Positions 46,359-58,450 are shown, numbered from the stretch's first letter. The stretch: DNA of 64,000 nt from Pagrus major (GCF_040436345.1 NC_133230.1:18238197-18302196); one strand, 5' to 3'. A program made the numbers and translations. The notes: generated by a model from the letters alone, not told the origin.

Positions 46359-47284
46359 GACACAGTGTCAACACAACATTTCTGAGAATTACAATCAAAA
46401 TTCAAATAAAACAAAACCATTAACAATAACCAGCAACAACAAACAACGTCAAAAATCACTTAATTTGACCTAAAAAATTATGACTCTTTGTCACAGTACA
46501 TAGAAAAATACAACTACACGCATTAAAAACAAATCAATTAGTTCATCAGCATTGAACTCCAAAAATCTGTAATCATTTTGTTCAAACTAGTGCTGCTTTT
46601 TTGTTGTACTCCTTGATCAGCTGTGCTATTGTGGTTGTTCTGATGTCATCTTCTTCTGGGGTCACTTGATTCTGAGTAGTCGGCATGCCAATATTACTTT
46701 TCTCCTCTGTGTCTTCTTGCACCCTCGTTGATAACAGTCCACTGCCATCCTTCTGTGATGAATGGGTGTCTAAGTATCAGTATAATGACATCAGTTTGAC
46801 TGGTGATTGCAAGTGAATCAGCGGTGGTGTAATAGGTATGAATATATGAGGACGTTTGGAGTCCAGTTGTTGCAAGCTTCTGAATTTGCAGGAACAGCTC
46901 TCATCTTGCTGTTAAGCTTAAGACCAGGATTGATCTACAACGCTTTTGGTGACCAACCCAACGATGAAACTGTAGCCAAGATCGTCCACCAGAAGTCCTC
47001 ATCACTTTCCCCACAGGTTAAGTTGTCTTCTTCTCAGAAAAATAATCGCTGGAGAAGGTTTGCACTCGGATTCCTTGATCTGGATTCACGTCTCTCCCTC
47101 AGCTATCCAGACACAGTTGGAGTCATTCACAGGTCTCCCGGCTAGATGTGGAGTCAGGCTCAGATGGGGCGGCTTTTACCTCAGGGAAAAGAAGCTTCAA
47201 GACATAGTTAAGCTCACAACAATATCTTAAACATGTCATCATCCATTCCTGTCAGAGTTACCCTGTTTTGAGGAAACGGGCTAT

Positions 47285-47930
47285 TAATCATTCATAGGAC
47301 GGCCAATGAGTATTTCATAAGGAGACAATCGAGTTGTCTTATGTGGGCGATCTCTCATAAACATTAATGCAAGAGGTGAAACCTCAACTCTTAATAAATT
47401 TGTTTCTGCCACTAATGTTTTTTAGTTTTGTTTTTCAGGGTCTGGTTAGCCTATTCCACTGCACCTCCACTAGCTGGATGGTAGGCACAATGGTTTTTTT
47501 TTTTAGGTTTATCTACAGGCTTTCAGAGAAGCTTTGAATTACACTATTTATAAAATGAGACCCATTATTGCAAGTTAATTTAGATCGAAGGCTCTCAACA
47601 TGGAATTACGTCTCAACAATGCTTTTGCTGTAGCAACTGTAGCATGTTTACATGGGAAGCACTCAATCCATTTCGGAAACATGTCAACAATACTAAGGCA
47701 ACTTATATGGAGTAGGTTCAATAAAGTCCAGCATTAAATGCTCAATGCTTAAAAGACTTTCAGGTTTAGGATGGGCTGACAGGGGCATTGCTACACCTCT
47801 GCCAACATTGTTAGTTGCACAATCACACATTTCTTACAAAATATTTCAGCAATCGTTGAAAACCCTGGCGCATACCACAATCTATTTACAATATCCAACA
47901 TCCCCCCTTTTGATCCATGGTCAAGACCAT
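47285..47930 (-). pseudogene. ERV integrase remnant
   Basis: Minus-strand translations in shifting frames show a zinc-binding CxxC part (CKKCVICA, near 47820), a core-domain piece around 'NGSHF' (near 47560), an 'AYHP.SGG' piece (near 47460) and SPYEILIGRP (near 47300). Several stops and frameshifts are present; not functional. Confidence 0.8.
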
Positions 47931-48074
47931 GAGTCAAATTTGCCAAAAAGGGAATATAGCTTTTTGCAGTACTGTGCCTTCATGCAGCCTTCATGAGGCT
48001 AGATGGGGTTTTTTTAGTTTTAATTTAATTTTTTTTAATTTAAAACATCAGCCCCTGTTTGAAACAAAGAGACA

Positions 48075-48530
48075 TCATTAAGGGTGTTGGACAGACAAAG
48101 GCATCTGTAGAGAGGGGGAGGCAGGTGACAGAGCAGCTGCCTTTGACACTGGGACAACAGAACCTGTATGAGCTTGACATTTGCATGCCACTACAGAGAC
48201 AGGTAGAAGTAATGCAGACAAGAGGTTACTGATGAGACTTCTATGTGCTATAAGTTCGCTGTAGAAGTAAGGAAACCTTGATTCTCCCATAAAGAGTAGA
48301 AGTTATGACACACATTAACTGTATATTTAAAGTCAGTGTAAACTGTGACGTCCTGTCCTGTTCCTAGAATGAAAAAAAAAACGAGTTATTGCAAAATTTT
48401 CAGCTACCTGAGCAGACAGGAAGTTTAGCATTTTCAACTATGGCATTCTCAGTACATATTTTAATGAGACACAGGGGGATCCATCGGTTGGATTTCTCAT
48501 AGCAGAACCATCTACAAAGAAGACAAAGTT
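48075..48530 (-). pseudogene. ERV RNase H remnant
   Basis: Minus-strand open stretches resemble the retroviral RNase H domain: a DGSAMRNPT start near 48510, AQVAEN near 48400, and LLSALLLPVSVVACKCQAHT near 48180. Interrupted by stops and frameshifts. Confidence 0.7.
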
Positions 48531-49249
48531 ATGATTAATAAGGGGTGTGTCAAATAATATATCCTGTGGTTTTGACACAGACATGGATGTGGTTCTCCAT
48601 CTTGAGCTATAGGGAGCAAAGTTGATGGGTTAAGGCCAGTACAATGTTTTAGGATGACATGAGACATTGTTAGTAGCACATTTGTTAGTGCAATACTCAT
48701 GCTTTGATTAGGTGAGTAGTTTTTCTCAGTGTTAGAAAAGCAGACAGCATGCAGAACATGAACAGTTAGAGGACAGATAGTGATCAGCTGTGGCCATAAT
48801 CTTCTTTGCTTCAACTGCTACAGCTCTTACACAATCTTACTATAGCTCTCTCTGTGGTGTAAAGTTATTCTGATTAATGACCTATTAGGCCCTGTTTGCC
48901 ACCATGGGCTACGTAAGGGTTTTGGCATAAACCACCACATTCAGAAAGAGTAATAGTTTTTTTTTTTTTTTTCAATTTTGTGATCCTTTCGCAAATTCTA
49001 GGGTTTGGTAGGCCTAAACAAAAACAAAAATTTTCATCAAGCTTGATTTAAGTCAGTAGAAGCTGTCTCTGCCTCAAAAGTCAGTCAAAGTCAGTCTTGG
49101 TCAAATGTTTTCACCCATGTGTGATGTCATACAAGGGTTGGGAGATCTCCACAAAATTAAGAATCCATGGACAACAATAGCCTGCTAAATCCAATTAGGC
49201 AGTTGTTTGTTTTTCTCATTTACAGTTTTGGAACATCCAAGATTGTCTG

Positions 49250-49830
49250 GATGTGGTCAGGACCCAATTCTCATCCCTCCGGAGTATAAATAGCGCATTA
49301 CATTTTGTGAAATAAGATGCAACTTCGTCCTTCTAAACTTCAGGACCGTTTTCTGCCAGAAAACAAAGTGGAGACACTGTCTCAGTTCTTTACAATGTCC
49401 CTGTATCGTAAAACACATAGAAATTATCAATATACTAAACAAGAGCACTGCCACACAATGGCTGCTAATGCAACAAGTTCTCAGCTCCATAGCAAACAGA
49501 GTTGGACTGGTGAAGAAACCCTATGGCATCTTCATCCAAGAATAAAGCTTATCATTGAAAGAGAAAGCAACCCAGAACTGTGAGTCAGGATGAACAAGAA
49601 TGCTAAAATCTGCATTTGCTAAATCAATAACTGAACCCCCACAGTCTGATCAAAATTTTGACATTAGTGTTACAACATCTGCTGGATGCTTAACAACTTC
49701 ACACCTAAAGTGTTTTACTGGTCTCCACCCCTCATTTGGTTTCTTTACAGGCAAAGTGGAGGAGTTACATGGTAAAATTAGGGATTCAACAATGGCACCT
49801 TGAATTATGATAGACTAAATGACAGGAGCA
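49250..49830 (-). pseudogene. ERV reverse-transcriptase remnant
   Basis: Minus-strand pieces include PVKKPNEGWRPVKH near 49750, ILVHPDSQFWVAFSF near 49585, and FTSPT near 49510. The catalytic YxDD region is degenerate and split between frames. Not functional. Confidence 0.8.
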
Positions 49831-50045
49831 ATAATTTTAAATGCTTTAGGGCTGAGTGGATATTGTCTTTTATTATTTTATTATTATCATAATAATAATT
49901 TGCATCTTTTTTATTCCCAAAAATCAAACTTGTTTAGAGCCCTCAAACTATCAGATACTGTTAGAAGCAATGCTCAGTCTTTAGCAGTCAATCAGTGTTT
50001 CTTTCCGTCTCTCTGTCTATGTGTGTGTGTTATCATTATTTGTGT

Positions 50046-51240
50046 CTAAATGTTTGTCTCTATGTGTTGCTCAATACTCTGACCTTCCTCCACTGTCTCC
50101 TTCGGCTGTGTCAAGGGAAATCCTGGAGAATGAACAGACACTTTTAGGTGGTGCATGTGGCCAGGATTCTTCTGGATCTCGTCCCTCTTGCTGATTAAGC
50201 TCAGGGGTAGCACGATCATATGATGTATGCCCATAGCGTTCCCATCTGTAGCATCGGTCTTTTTGTCAGTTCTGTTGCACTCTTGTTGATGCGTTGGATG
50301 TGAAGCCAGTCTCCTTTTCCTCTTGCTGTTTCTGTTGAGACTGCCATCTTTGTCCAGGACTCTGTGACCCACCCATCTCCAATTTTTTTTGGTGCCAGGT
50401 AGTTCCTGCAACCTCCTTGAATTTGTTCGGCTGACATAGGGAACATCATCCCCTCTATGATCTTGACTCCGCAACCAGTAGTCCACACAAGCTGCTAGTG
50501 GAGAAAAAGTCTTTCTTGGAGAAGAAAGGTTAATTTGTGTCTCTTTAGGAGATAGGGAGAGGGCTGACAAGTCATGTTGTATTGGTTCCCCTCCCCCTCC
50601 CTGCAGTGTCTTCCTGGGGTTCTTCACCTCATGTGGAGAAGGTGTCGTAGAAGGAAGTGCTATAGGTGTGGAGACAGTATATGGAGGAGGTCCATTCCTA
50701 ATCCTGGCCCTACATTCTTGTTTCTCCTTCTTCTTACTCAAACTTTCTTTTCCCATTATTTCAATGCCGCTACTGATTTTGAAGAAAAAAAAATCATCAG
50801 TCTATCTTTTTCTTCCCAACGTTTTACCTTTTTTTTTTTCTAACATACTCTACACCATCTTAACATTCTGTAATTTGCCTTTCACTGGAAACACCCCATG
50901 GGTGACATAGTGCCAAAGTTGAACATCCTCAACCACATTGTTTCCCCATTTGTCTGCCCTTATTTCAGCAGGGCCTGTAAGACGGTCAGCTAGAATTTTT
51001 AATTTCCCAATTTTGTTCCTCCCGTTTTCAATTGACTCACTAGGACAGATGTGCTTAAACTTCCAATGGGCTTATCCTTCACACAAACTTCACAATCACA
51101 CTGATCTTCCCATACAAGTGTATGGTTGGATCTCATCAAGTAGACACTAACTTTGGGTAACTTATTCAGCCAGGTGGTTTGTATGACACATTCGTTCCGA
51201 GCAACGCACCCTTGTAGCATACAGGCTGTATACTAGTCAC
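50046..51240 (-). pseudogene. ERV gag-like remnant with PPPY motif
   Basis: The longest open piece (50046-50756, 236 codons) starts Lys/Glu-rich and has a PPPY late-domain motif near residue 24, followed by Pro/Ser-rich sequence, as in the matrix-to-capsid linker of class I gag. A further open piece (50999-51220) lies 5'. A match to capsid was not recognised, so 'gag-like' rests on PPPY plus position upstream of pol. Confidence 0.6.
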
Positions 51241-51446
51241 TGAATGTCACCACAAAGTTTATTCTTTACATTCTTATTTCATATATATATATTTTCACTC
51301 ATACACCCATTTTATTGTAGTGGGGCCTATCATATCATATTATACTGTATAATATCATTATATTACAGTATCTCATATGGGATCATATTATTATTATATT
51401 ATATTATTATATTACCTGTTATCAGGTTTGCACCAAACACTCATAT

Positions 51447-52421
51447 TCAATGTGTGAAGGTTGTGTTGAAAAAGGCTTCGACTCCCCACTGCTTGAAGAC
51501 TTCGCGAACTTTTTCCCGGAAGTTCTTACCTACAATGACGTAGAGGAGGGGGTTGAGAACACTGTTGAAGAAGGCTAAGTAGGTGAGGATGTGGGACCAG
51601 GTGTCCAGGATGCTGTGGTTTGTTTTCAGGAGTTTTGACCTTTCGAGCAATTCTACTATCCTAAACACGTGAAATGGCATCCAGCAGATCACGAAAGCCA
51701 GGAGAACCACAAGCACCAGAGTGGTGGCCTTGTGCTCAACATTCTGTCTGTGTGACCCCTCCATTAACCGGTTTTGCAGAGCTTTAATTATCTTGAAAGT
51801 GCAGTAAGAAATAATGATAATGGGGATGATGAAGCTGAACGAAATATGCAATCCCTCAAACAGTGCAACTGTGCCATCTGGATAGTGAAGATAGCACTCA
51901 GTAATATTACCTTCAGGTGTCAGTTCCCGGTAAATGAGTGTGGGAACACCCATGAGCAAGCCGAAACCCCACACCACCAGACAGCCCAGTCGGGCATATT
52001 TTGGCCTACGCATTCTGTTATGGGACATTGTATGCACCAGCGCCACATAGCGATCTATGCTAACTAGAACTAGGAAGTAGATGCTGCAGTACATGTTCAT
52101 GTTAATGCCCAGGTTGACCAATCGGCACAGGACCGGACCAAACATCCAGTTATGCCTGTTGGATAAGTTGACAGCCCAGAAGGGCAAACAGGCCAATAGG
52201 ATGAGGTCAGCAACAGCCAGGTTGCTCAAGTAGATCTCGGGTACGGTGCAGGCCTTCTTGTGGAGGAAGAAAACCATCAGGACAAACAGATTAAACACGA
52301 TCCCCAGCACAGTGAAGACCAGGATACACACCGGCACCACTGTGACAATCCAGTCCTTAGTTGGGACTTCAATTGGAACGTCAGATCCATTTGTGCTGTT
52401 TGGGGCTTCACCGGTTGCCAT
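51447..52421 (-). CDS. bdkrb2: bdkrb2-like bradykinin receptor, copy 1 (324 aa, tail truncated)
   Basis: Class A GPCR for kinin peptides; in mammals it couples mainly to Gq and acts in vasodilation and inflammation. All seven helices are present: TM1 ILVFTVLGIVFNLFVLMVFF, TM2 LSNLAVADLILLACLPFW, TM3 MNMYCSIYFLVLVSIDRYVA, ICL2 HTMSHNRMRR (human B2: KTMSMGRMRG), disulfide cysteines in PVLCRLVN and NITECYLHY, TM6 LVLVVLLAFVICWMPFH, TM7 NSVLNPLLYVIVGKNFR. TM3/ICL2 favour B2 over B1. Start: Met at 52421, 22 nt after a splice acceptor (exon begins 52443); an earlier in-frame Met lies in the intron. The end is unusual: after FFNTT the frame reads FTH-stop because a retrovirus inserted there, so about 15 native tail residues are lost (orphaned at 45871-45912). 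Confidence 0.88.
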   Translation of the reverse strand: MATGEAPNSTNGSDVPIEVPTKDWIVTVVPVCILVFTVLGIVFNLFVLMVFFLHKKACTVPEIYLSNLAVADLILLACLPFWAVNLSNRHNWMFGPVLCRLVNLGINMNMYCSIYFLVLVSIDRYVALVHTMSHNRMRRPKYARLGCLVVWGFGLLMGVPTLIYRELTPEGNITECYLHYPDGTVALFEGLHISFSFIIPIIIISYCTFKIIKALQNRLMEGSHRQNVEHKATTLVLVVLLAFVICWMPFHVFRIVELLERSKLLKTNHSILDTWSHILTYLAFFNSVLNPLLYVIVGKNFREKVREVFKQWGVEAFFNTTFTH

Positions 52422-52443
52422 AGTGCTGATGTTAGTGGGAACA
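52422..52443 (-). other. 5'UTR part of bdkrb2 copy 1 coding exon, with acceptor
   Basis: On the minus strand CTCTCCACAG ends at 52444 and the exon starts TGTTCCCACT at 52443, 22 nt before the ATG. This acceptor decides the exon start and excludes the longer ORF start in the intron. Confidence 0.7.
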
Positions 52444-52624
52444 CTGTGGAGAGACAGAGGACAGCAAACAAGACAAAACATAAAAACAAAGACAATTTTG
52501 AAATCATGACAAGAAATATTGAGAAACAGTGAATTCTAAGTAATGCTGAACATTCTGATACAGTAATGTTTTCCCAGTTTAATGCAGTTCCCTCAGAGGC
52601 TGGGAACTTCTGGTGGTTTTCTGT

Positions 52625-53067
52625 TGTGAGAAATGAAATAGTTTTGAATTCAGTAATCAATGTATGGTAGAGAACATATCAGGATGTGAGAGGAGGGGAG
52701 ATTTCCCTTCCCCCTTAGTTTTCAAGGGTCAGAAAGTCACATGAGGGGCAATTCTCTCTGCCTGAGGTGTTTACAGGAAGGCAGGATGACATTTACGGTC
52801 CTAATAAAACATCAAAGGGTGAAAGGCAGTATCAACACCAACATCATGGGGTCATTGTTGTGGGAAGGAGTAATTACCAACTGTCGTAAAAGTATGTAAA
52901 CCCTACTCTGTTGTATTTAAGTCGGAAACATTTGGAAGACTGCAGAGAACACTTCTGGTCTTCTCTCCATGCAGCATGTATTAAAGAGATCTGATTCATC
53001 ACACCGAGTCTAAAATTCTTCGGAGAATTAGCAACTCTCTACCTCAACAAGGAGAATTCCCCTTACA
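52625..53067 (+). mobile_element. solo LTR of the same ERV family, opposite orientation
   Basis: 443 bp, TGTGAG ... CTTACA on the plus strand, matching the reverse complement of 45913-46346 throughout. It has a TATA-like 'tatttaag' at about 52914 and ATTAAA at about 52980. The empty site is visible in unit 2: 'ggttttctgtagataca' at 59372-59390 corresponds to sequence on both sides of this LTR. It sits in the intron between the bdkrb2 coding exon and its putative 5' exon. Confidence 0.85.
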
Positions 53068-53717
53068 CCCTTAGATACAAAAGGGTGGCAAATGTCAGAC
53101 TGAATATGAGTCAGTTTGACGACGCTCTTGTCTGGTACACCACTGTGATAGCTAGGTGCCAAAAACATAAGTAGTTGCTGGAAAGAAGAAACAGTAACAG
53201 CACTGCAGCCTTTTTCCATCACTTGTATGCATATGCAACAGTTGGATTTGTTGGCTCGTGTGATACTATTTTTAGCACTTAAGCCGACTGTGTCTTTAAC
53301 ATTTACTGCATCCATACTTCACTACAGTGTTAAATTAATTTCTTTTTAAACTCTTGATTCTATAGTACAAACAGTACAACAGCTTACTGTCTAGCTTGAA
53401 AAAATATGGGATAAAGCAGATCAACACCTAGCATTAAACATGTTGAGACAAGACAGAGCTGCCAATGAGATGTTGGCATGTAAGAAAGAAAACAGAATAA
53501 ATAAAAACTTTTTTTTTTATCTGCGCAGGTTGTGCCCATATGTCACGGTTAGATTCCACTCTTTTATGTTTAAGATGGCTTTTTTCCATGAAAGTTAGTA
53601 CATTCTTGTAAAGAGTCAGCATAACCTTGTTATAAAGTATAAAACATTACTTATGTTGAACATGCTAAGATGTTGATGGCCCTTGTTAACTACGGTAAAT
53701 AACAAACGTATGCATAC

Positions 53718-53830
53718 CTTGGTTGCAGATTATTCATTCTTCCTTCAGATGTAAGTCCAGAAATAACACGTCCAGACACACCACACTGTCCCTGTACCGT
53801 CCTCTACTCTGCTCTAAGTCTGTCTTGCTC
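53718..53830 (-). other. putative non-coding first exon of bdkrb2 copy 1
   Basis: On the minus strand a donor CAACCAAG|GTATGC at 53718/53717 follows about 110 nt of moderately GC-rich sequence lying upstream of the coding exon's acceptor. Bradykinin receptor genes typically have 5' non-coding exons. The 5' limit is a guess. The corresponding DNA is missing from unit 2. Confidence 0.4.
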
Positions 53831-54294
53831 TTGAAAGGAGGAGGGAACAGAAGTGAAAGTGATCTCAGATGATAAGAGCCAAATTTCCAAAATTTATATT
53901 GTCACCAATGACTTAGAAAGCTGTGTCAACCCTCCCCTTCCCCCACCCTCCACTTGCATCATGCTGTTCCTCTTCTGTTTTTTCTACTTCTTCTAGTAGC
54001 ACTGCATGCACATCACAGTCTGCTTGTCAGAGTTTGCTTCTACATATGTTTTTTTAAAGGCATGCCCTCAGAGATGTTTGTTTATAACATCATCTTAAAA
54101 GGTCAATATTTTTTGTCAACAGACTTGTCCCTAGATGTGGAAGTTTGTACACCAACATGGGTGGTATTTCATCTGCTCTCTATCTCTCTATAAATATCAT
54201 CTACTGATTTATGAAGATGGTGTTGACTGTGCAGTAGAAATTCCAAAGAAAAAAGCAAGTCATGTCAACAGGGTTGAGGTCCTGTGTATCACAA

Positions 54295-54560
54295 TCAGAA
54301 GTCCTTTATTAGTCCCGCAAACGAGGAAATTTGTGCGTCAAAGGCAGCCAAAGGACAGTTCAATAGGCAGTGTATTGTACACACTTGGGGTGTATCAGTC
54401 TATCGCTGAAGGAGCAGCCCAGTGCTGTGATAGTGACCTGTAGGAAGTGGGACTCCTTCACCAGCAGCAATGACAGCTTATCCACCATCCTGCTCTCTCC
54501 CACTACCTGCACTGGGTCAAGAGGGCATCCCAGGATGAGATAGTATGAGATAGTTAGCAA
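54295..54560 (-). repeat. LINE 3' ORF fragment (Rex1/CR1-like)
   Basis: The minus strand encodes CSFSDRLIHPKC, preceded by LLLVKESHFLQVTI. This resembles the C-terminal end of the reverse-transcriptase ORF of fish LINEs (SDRLLHPRC-type motif). On the plus strand 'cctttattagtcccgcaaac' and 'gaggaaatttg' match the familiar 3' end of such elements in reverse. Confidence 0.6.
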
Positions 54561-55820
54561 TGCTGTTTGTAGTGATCCCAGTTAAAGCATCCTCCCTGCA
54601 GTTGCCAAAAAAACATTCCTGTCAAGCTGAGTGGGGATACACAGAAAAGATTGTCAAGAGCAATTCCTGACGGGGACATCGAAGTAAAGTGTCAGACGCA
54701 TCTTTCAGGCCAGTCACCAGGATGAAAATTTAAGCAGTTACATTTCTGCACCTGTCATAGGCTACGTATTGTTTTTATATGTCCGCAAAAAGTGTCATAT
54801 CACGTTCACATTACATGTTAATTAACTGACTGAGGCGACGTTTCAATATCTGTAAACGTGACACCAGTGGATATTTTCCAGATATTTTTGGATGGATGTC
54901 GGGCCATCTGCAGCCATGTATGTGGCAACAAAACAGGGTGTGTATAAGTAGACCTCTGGACTCCTGGAGTGTTTTTTTCTGGTGACCATAACATACAGCA
55001 ATTTTTAAGGGACAATATGTAAGAATTTTTGTTGAAAAGCTTAAAAAAACAACTTAAACTATTAACGGAATGTGAATAAACAGCAGTTTTGGCATAGTGA
55101 TGTTTATGTATTATGTTGCAGGGGTAAGCATGCTAACCAGCTGGCCACAGCCCATTCTGGTTTGAAAGCTCCTGTACTAGCAGTGTAAACACTGACTACC
55201 CTGGTCCTGAGCACCCTGTCCGAACAACTAGCTGCATGGCTAACTGAGCTAACTAGCTAAGGGCAGCTACAGTTAGCAGCAGTTGGTGGTTACTCTGATG
55301 ATACGTCGTTCCTTATTCAATTGAAGTATGAGTTTGACAGGTGGCCAATTAATACATATTGCACCTTTAAGCCAAAACACAATCAAGTGTTTTTTGTGCT
55401 TAAACCTAACCAGAGCACAGCTTTGTAAAAAATAGCATCTTTGTTTAAAGTTAACTTTTGCAAAGAAGCTGCTTACTATGGTCAGACAGCACCAGAGACA
55501 CACTCCCAGAGACTGCTCCAGAGACACTCAGACTGAGCACTAACATGGGTGAGGTGCAGACTGAGGTGGACCAAGCCTCTGTGAGGTGTTTGAAAAATGT
55601 AAACACATTCAACACATTCACAAGTGTTTTCAGTGCATATTGTAATATTATTTGAAATGATATGTTTTCACTGATATATGCCATTGAGGGGGATAAACCT
55701 TTGTTTGCCCATGAAGGTAGGGTCTGGACTGCTCTCCTTTATATGGTGTCATACCATAGACTATGGGTCATACTCCCCTGATGGTTTTGAATAGGCCCAG
55801 ATGGTACTGTCAATTAGACT

Positions 55821-58450
55821 AACTCCATTTTCACAATTCAGTTTCATTTCACATTATGTTGATAAAAGCACCTCTTCACGTTGATAAAACTCAGAGCTCG
55901 TGACAGATTCAGGTTCCCGGTTTTGTTCATGGTAGCAATGACACCATGTAAATGAACAGAAAAACAGATTCAGACACATGCGTGGCACCCTGGACATTTT
56001 ATTAGTTCAGATTGTGTCCAGAATTAGTATTTTAATAGTTCTTGTAATTAATTTGGTCCCCCCACCATGATTTTTCTAATTTAAAACTCCTTGTGTCAAT
56101 ACTAAAAACAGGGGAAACTGTAACTGTATGACAGTACCTGTTTCGCCATGTGAGTGACTGGCACTGTAATCCTGGCATACAAGGATGTAAGGCCAGTTGC
56201 TTCACACTTCTTTTTTCACCAATATGCAGTACTCCTAACCGAGATGTTTTAACAGACTTTGATGTGTAAAATTGGAGCCCTCCCCAGTAAAAATATAAGT
56301 CTGTTTTTCCCTAATATTTTCAGACTTTCGGCTAATTTCCCATTACACTGAGCTCACGGAGTTGATTTCTAAGATCTGGGAACATCAGTAAAAACTGGCT
56401 GGGGCCAACATCAACACACAAGATAACTTACAGACTTACAGTTCAGCCTTGACCTGCTGCATCTACCAGTGCGCACACATTTCTTCTGTGCAGTGAGGGA
56501 TTACTGCCAACATTTTGAGTGAACTCATTTTTACTTCCAAATAAAGCAACTGGGAGAATCTGTATGTCGTGTTGTCTTGTTTGCAACCTGTCTATCTGAC
56601 TGCTGTGGTGATGATAACATTGTGTTCCCTGATCTAAACATTTCATTTAGAGACAAAAATATTATCATAACCGTGAAAAGACAATAATAAAAGTCCACTT
56701 CTTTAATAAACATGTTCATTGTGTCAGAGGGATTAAAAGACATGAGAGGCTTTTGCTGAAAGCTAAAAGTTCACTTCTTTAATAAACACGTGTCATTAAC
56801 TACAAGGAATTCTAACTTGATTTCTGTTGGAAAGCTCCAAAAATAGAATATACAAATAAAACACAAATCCCCAGTCACTCATTGAGCATGTCTATATAAG
56901 GACACAAAGCTGTAAGTTTATTTACAGATCAGCAAAAGAAGTCTTGGACTTCTGCTTAAATGCCACTCCAATAAATTGATTATTGATAAAGTTCCACAAT
57001 TGATACACAAAGGTTATTACAGTAACAGTGATGTTGTGTTAACACCGTAAAGAGACATTGGTATGACTTTGTGACCTATCACTCTTCAGGCTACTGTGTG
57101 CACAAGCATGCAAATGTATGTACAGTGTATAAATAGCAGTTGGACATTTGTTTAGCAATGACACCATGTAAATGAACAAAAAAACAGATTCAGACACACA
57201 TTCACAGACATGACCACAGGAAAATCTTACATCACACACATTACACATTACATCCCACAGTGTTAAGACCGTCATGAGACACAGAGCGTTTTTCCGTCTC
57301 TCTCGTCCATTATTTCCAATATCTTAATTTGTGCCCATTACTTCTGCAAAACAAAACACATTGTGGTATTGCTGTTAAATGATGTCGCATTTTACTTTGC
57401 TGTTGCTTCATCAGAAATGCTTTCATAGGCTACTTAACAGACTAAGTGCTAAAATGGCAGACACAGAAATTTGAGTCTCATATCCTTGAAAGTTGGAGCA
57501 GATGTGGTGGACTACACAATGTCAACTGGATCTAAGCCCTTGCGTTCATTTCTTTTGCTCTGTTGATGTAAATTGACTAAACAGGCGTTGACTTGTGCTG
57601 CTGCCTAACTATCCATCTGAAGTGTTTCCCAGAGAAGGCTCAGGACACACAACGATACACAAAAACCTAAACCGTCATCAGACCAAGTCATCTAATCCAA
57701 CATTTGTTTATCACTGGGAAAAGACCCAATCAAAATAAGCAACATATCATGACAGCATACAACTGTGCTTTTGCCTTTGTGTCACTGGCCCCTATTGCAT
57801 TTACCAGAGTACTGTTGTTGAGTACAAATTCAAGGTACTTGTTCTTTACTTCACTGTTTCCATTTTATGCAACTTTATACTTCAATTCCACTTCATCTCA
57901 GAGGCAAATATCGTACTTTGTACTACACTGTATTTGTCTGACCGCTTACGGTACTAGATCACAATGTTTCATACCCTTCCTGTCCAGTGAAAACACCGTC
58001 ACACAGCTGAAAACGGGGCTGTTTTTCTGAGTTCATTAAAGCTGTTGTAAGTGATTGTTTTTCTTGCATTGATGTACATGTAGATAAAACAGTATACAGA
58101 GTAGTTAAAATGAGCTCTATAACAGTAAAATGCAACATACACATGCAGCTGTAATATTAATCCAAAAACACCAGATATAACTGGAAAACACCTACAGGGA
58201 CCATTTTATCACACGCTGATCACTTTCACTTTACAACGGTGGTTAAAACACAAAATGAATCCCATATATTCAGACAACAAAAACATAATGGGTAAAACTT
58301 CACGTGTGTCTTTTCTGAGAATATAAAAGTCCAGGTCATTTTGTTGAAATGTGTGACAAAAAACAAACCCTGACTTCTGAAAAACATCAAATTTATGCAG
58401 ATCAGCTTGAGAAATTCACCAGTTTAAAGCTTCTCGACAGGATTGAGCGT
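55821..58450 (+). repeat. tandem duplication unit 2, 3'-flank portion (blocks Y, X, Z)
   Basis: Y (55821-56674), X (56715-57155) and Z (57140-58450) match unit 1 blocks at 43364-44212, 42918-43345 and 44540-45912. Here Z runs directly into the receptor coding sequence without an ERV, which gives the ancestral arrangement. Confidence 0.88.

Larger units (their letters stand above)
45913..51446 (-). mobile_element. degenerate endogenous retrovirus, 5' LTR missing
   Basis: Minus-strand provirus remnant in order 5' to 3': gag-like sequence (about 51240-50046), pol (about 49830-47285: reverse transcriptase, RNase H, integrase), a short remainder without a recognisable env, a polypurine tract, and one LTR. 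Many stops and frameshifts interrupt every domain, so it is coding-dead. The PPPY motif in gag and the integrase style suggest a class I (gamma/epsilon-like) retrovirus; that is inference. At the 51446 side the retroviral text runs into the bdkrb2 coding exon with no LTR, so the 5' end is deleted. The extreme 5' part (51240-51446) is AT-rich and of uncertain origin. Confidence 0.85.
53068..55822 (+). repeat. tandem duplication unit 1, 5'-flank portion
   Basis: Parts recur in unit 2: 53086-53156 matches 59991-60060, 53278-53500 matches 62648-62895, and 54897-55822 matches 62908-63838. In unit 2 the piece 53501-54896 is absent and about 2.6 kb of other repeats is inserted after position 60060. 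The 54900-55010 part is itself related to a dispersed repeat (see 29690-29830). Confidence 0.85.

Noticed and set aside
46807-47145. 112-codon plus-strand ORF inside the ERV
   Set aside because: The element is coded on the minus strand; this frame shows no domain and is probably chance.
52625-53067. 5' LTR of the 45913-51446 provirus
   Set aside because: It is in the opposite orientation and on the far side of the receptor exon, so it is a separate solo LTR, unless an inversion took place, for which the flanks give no sign.
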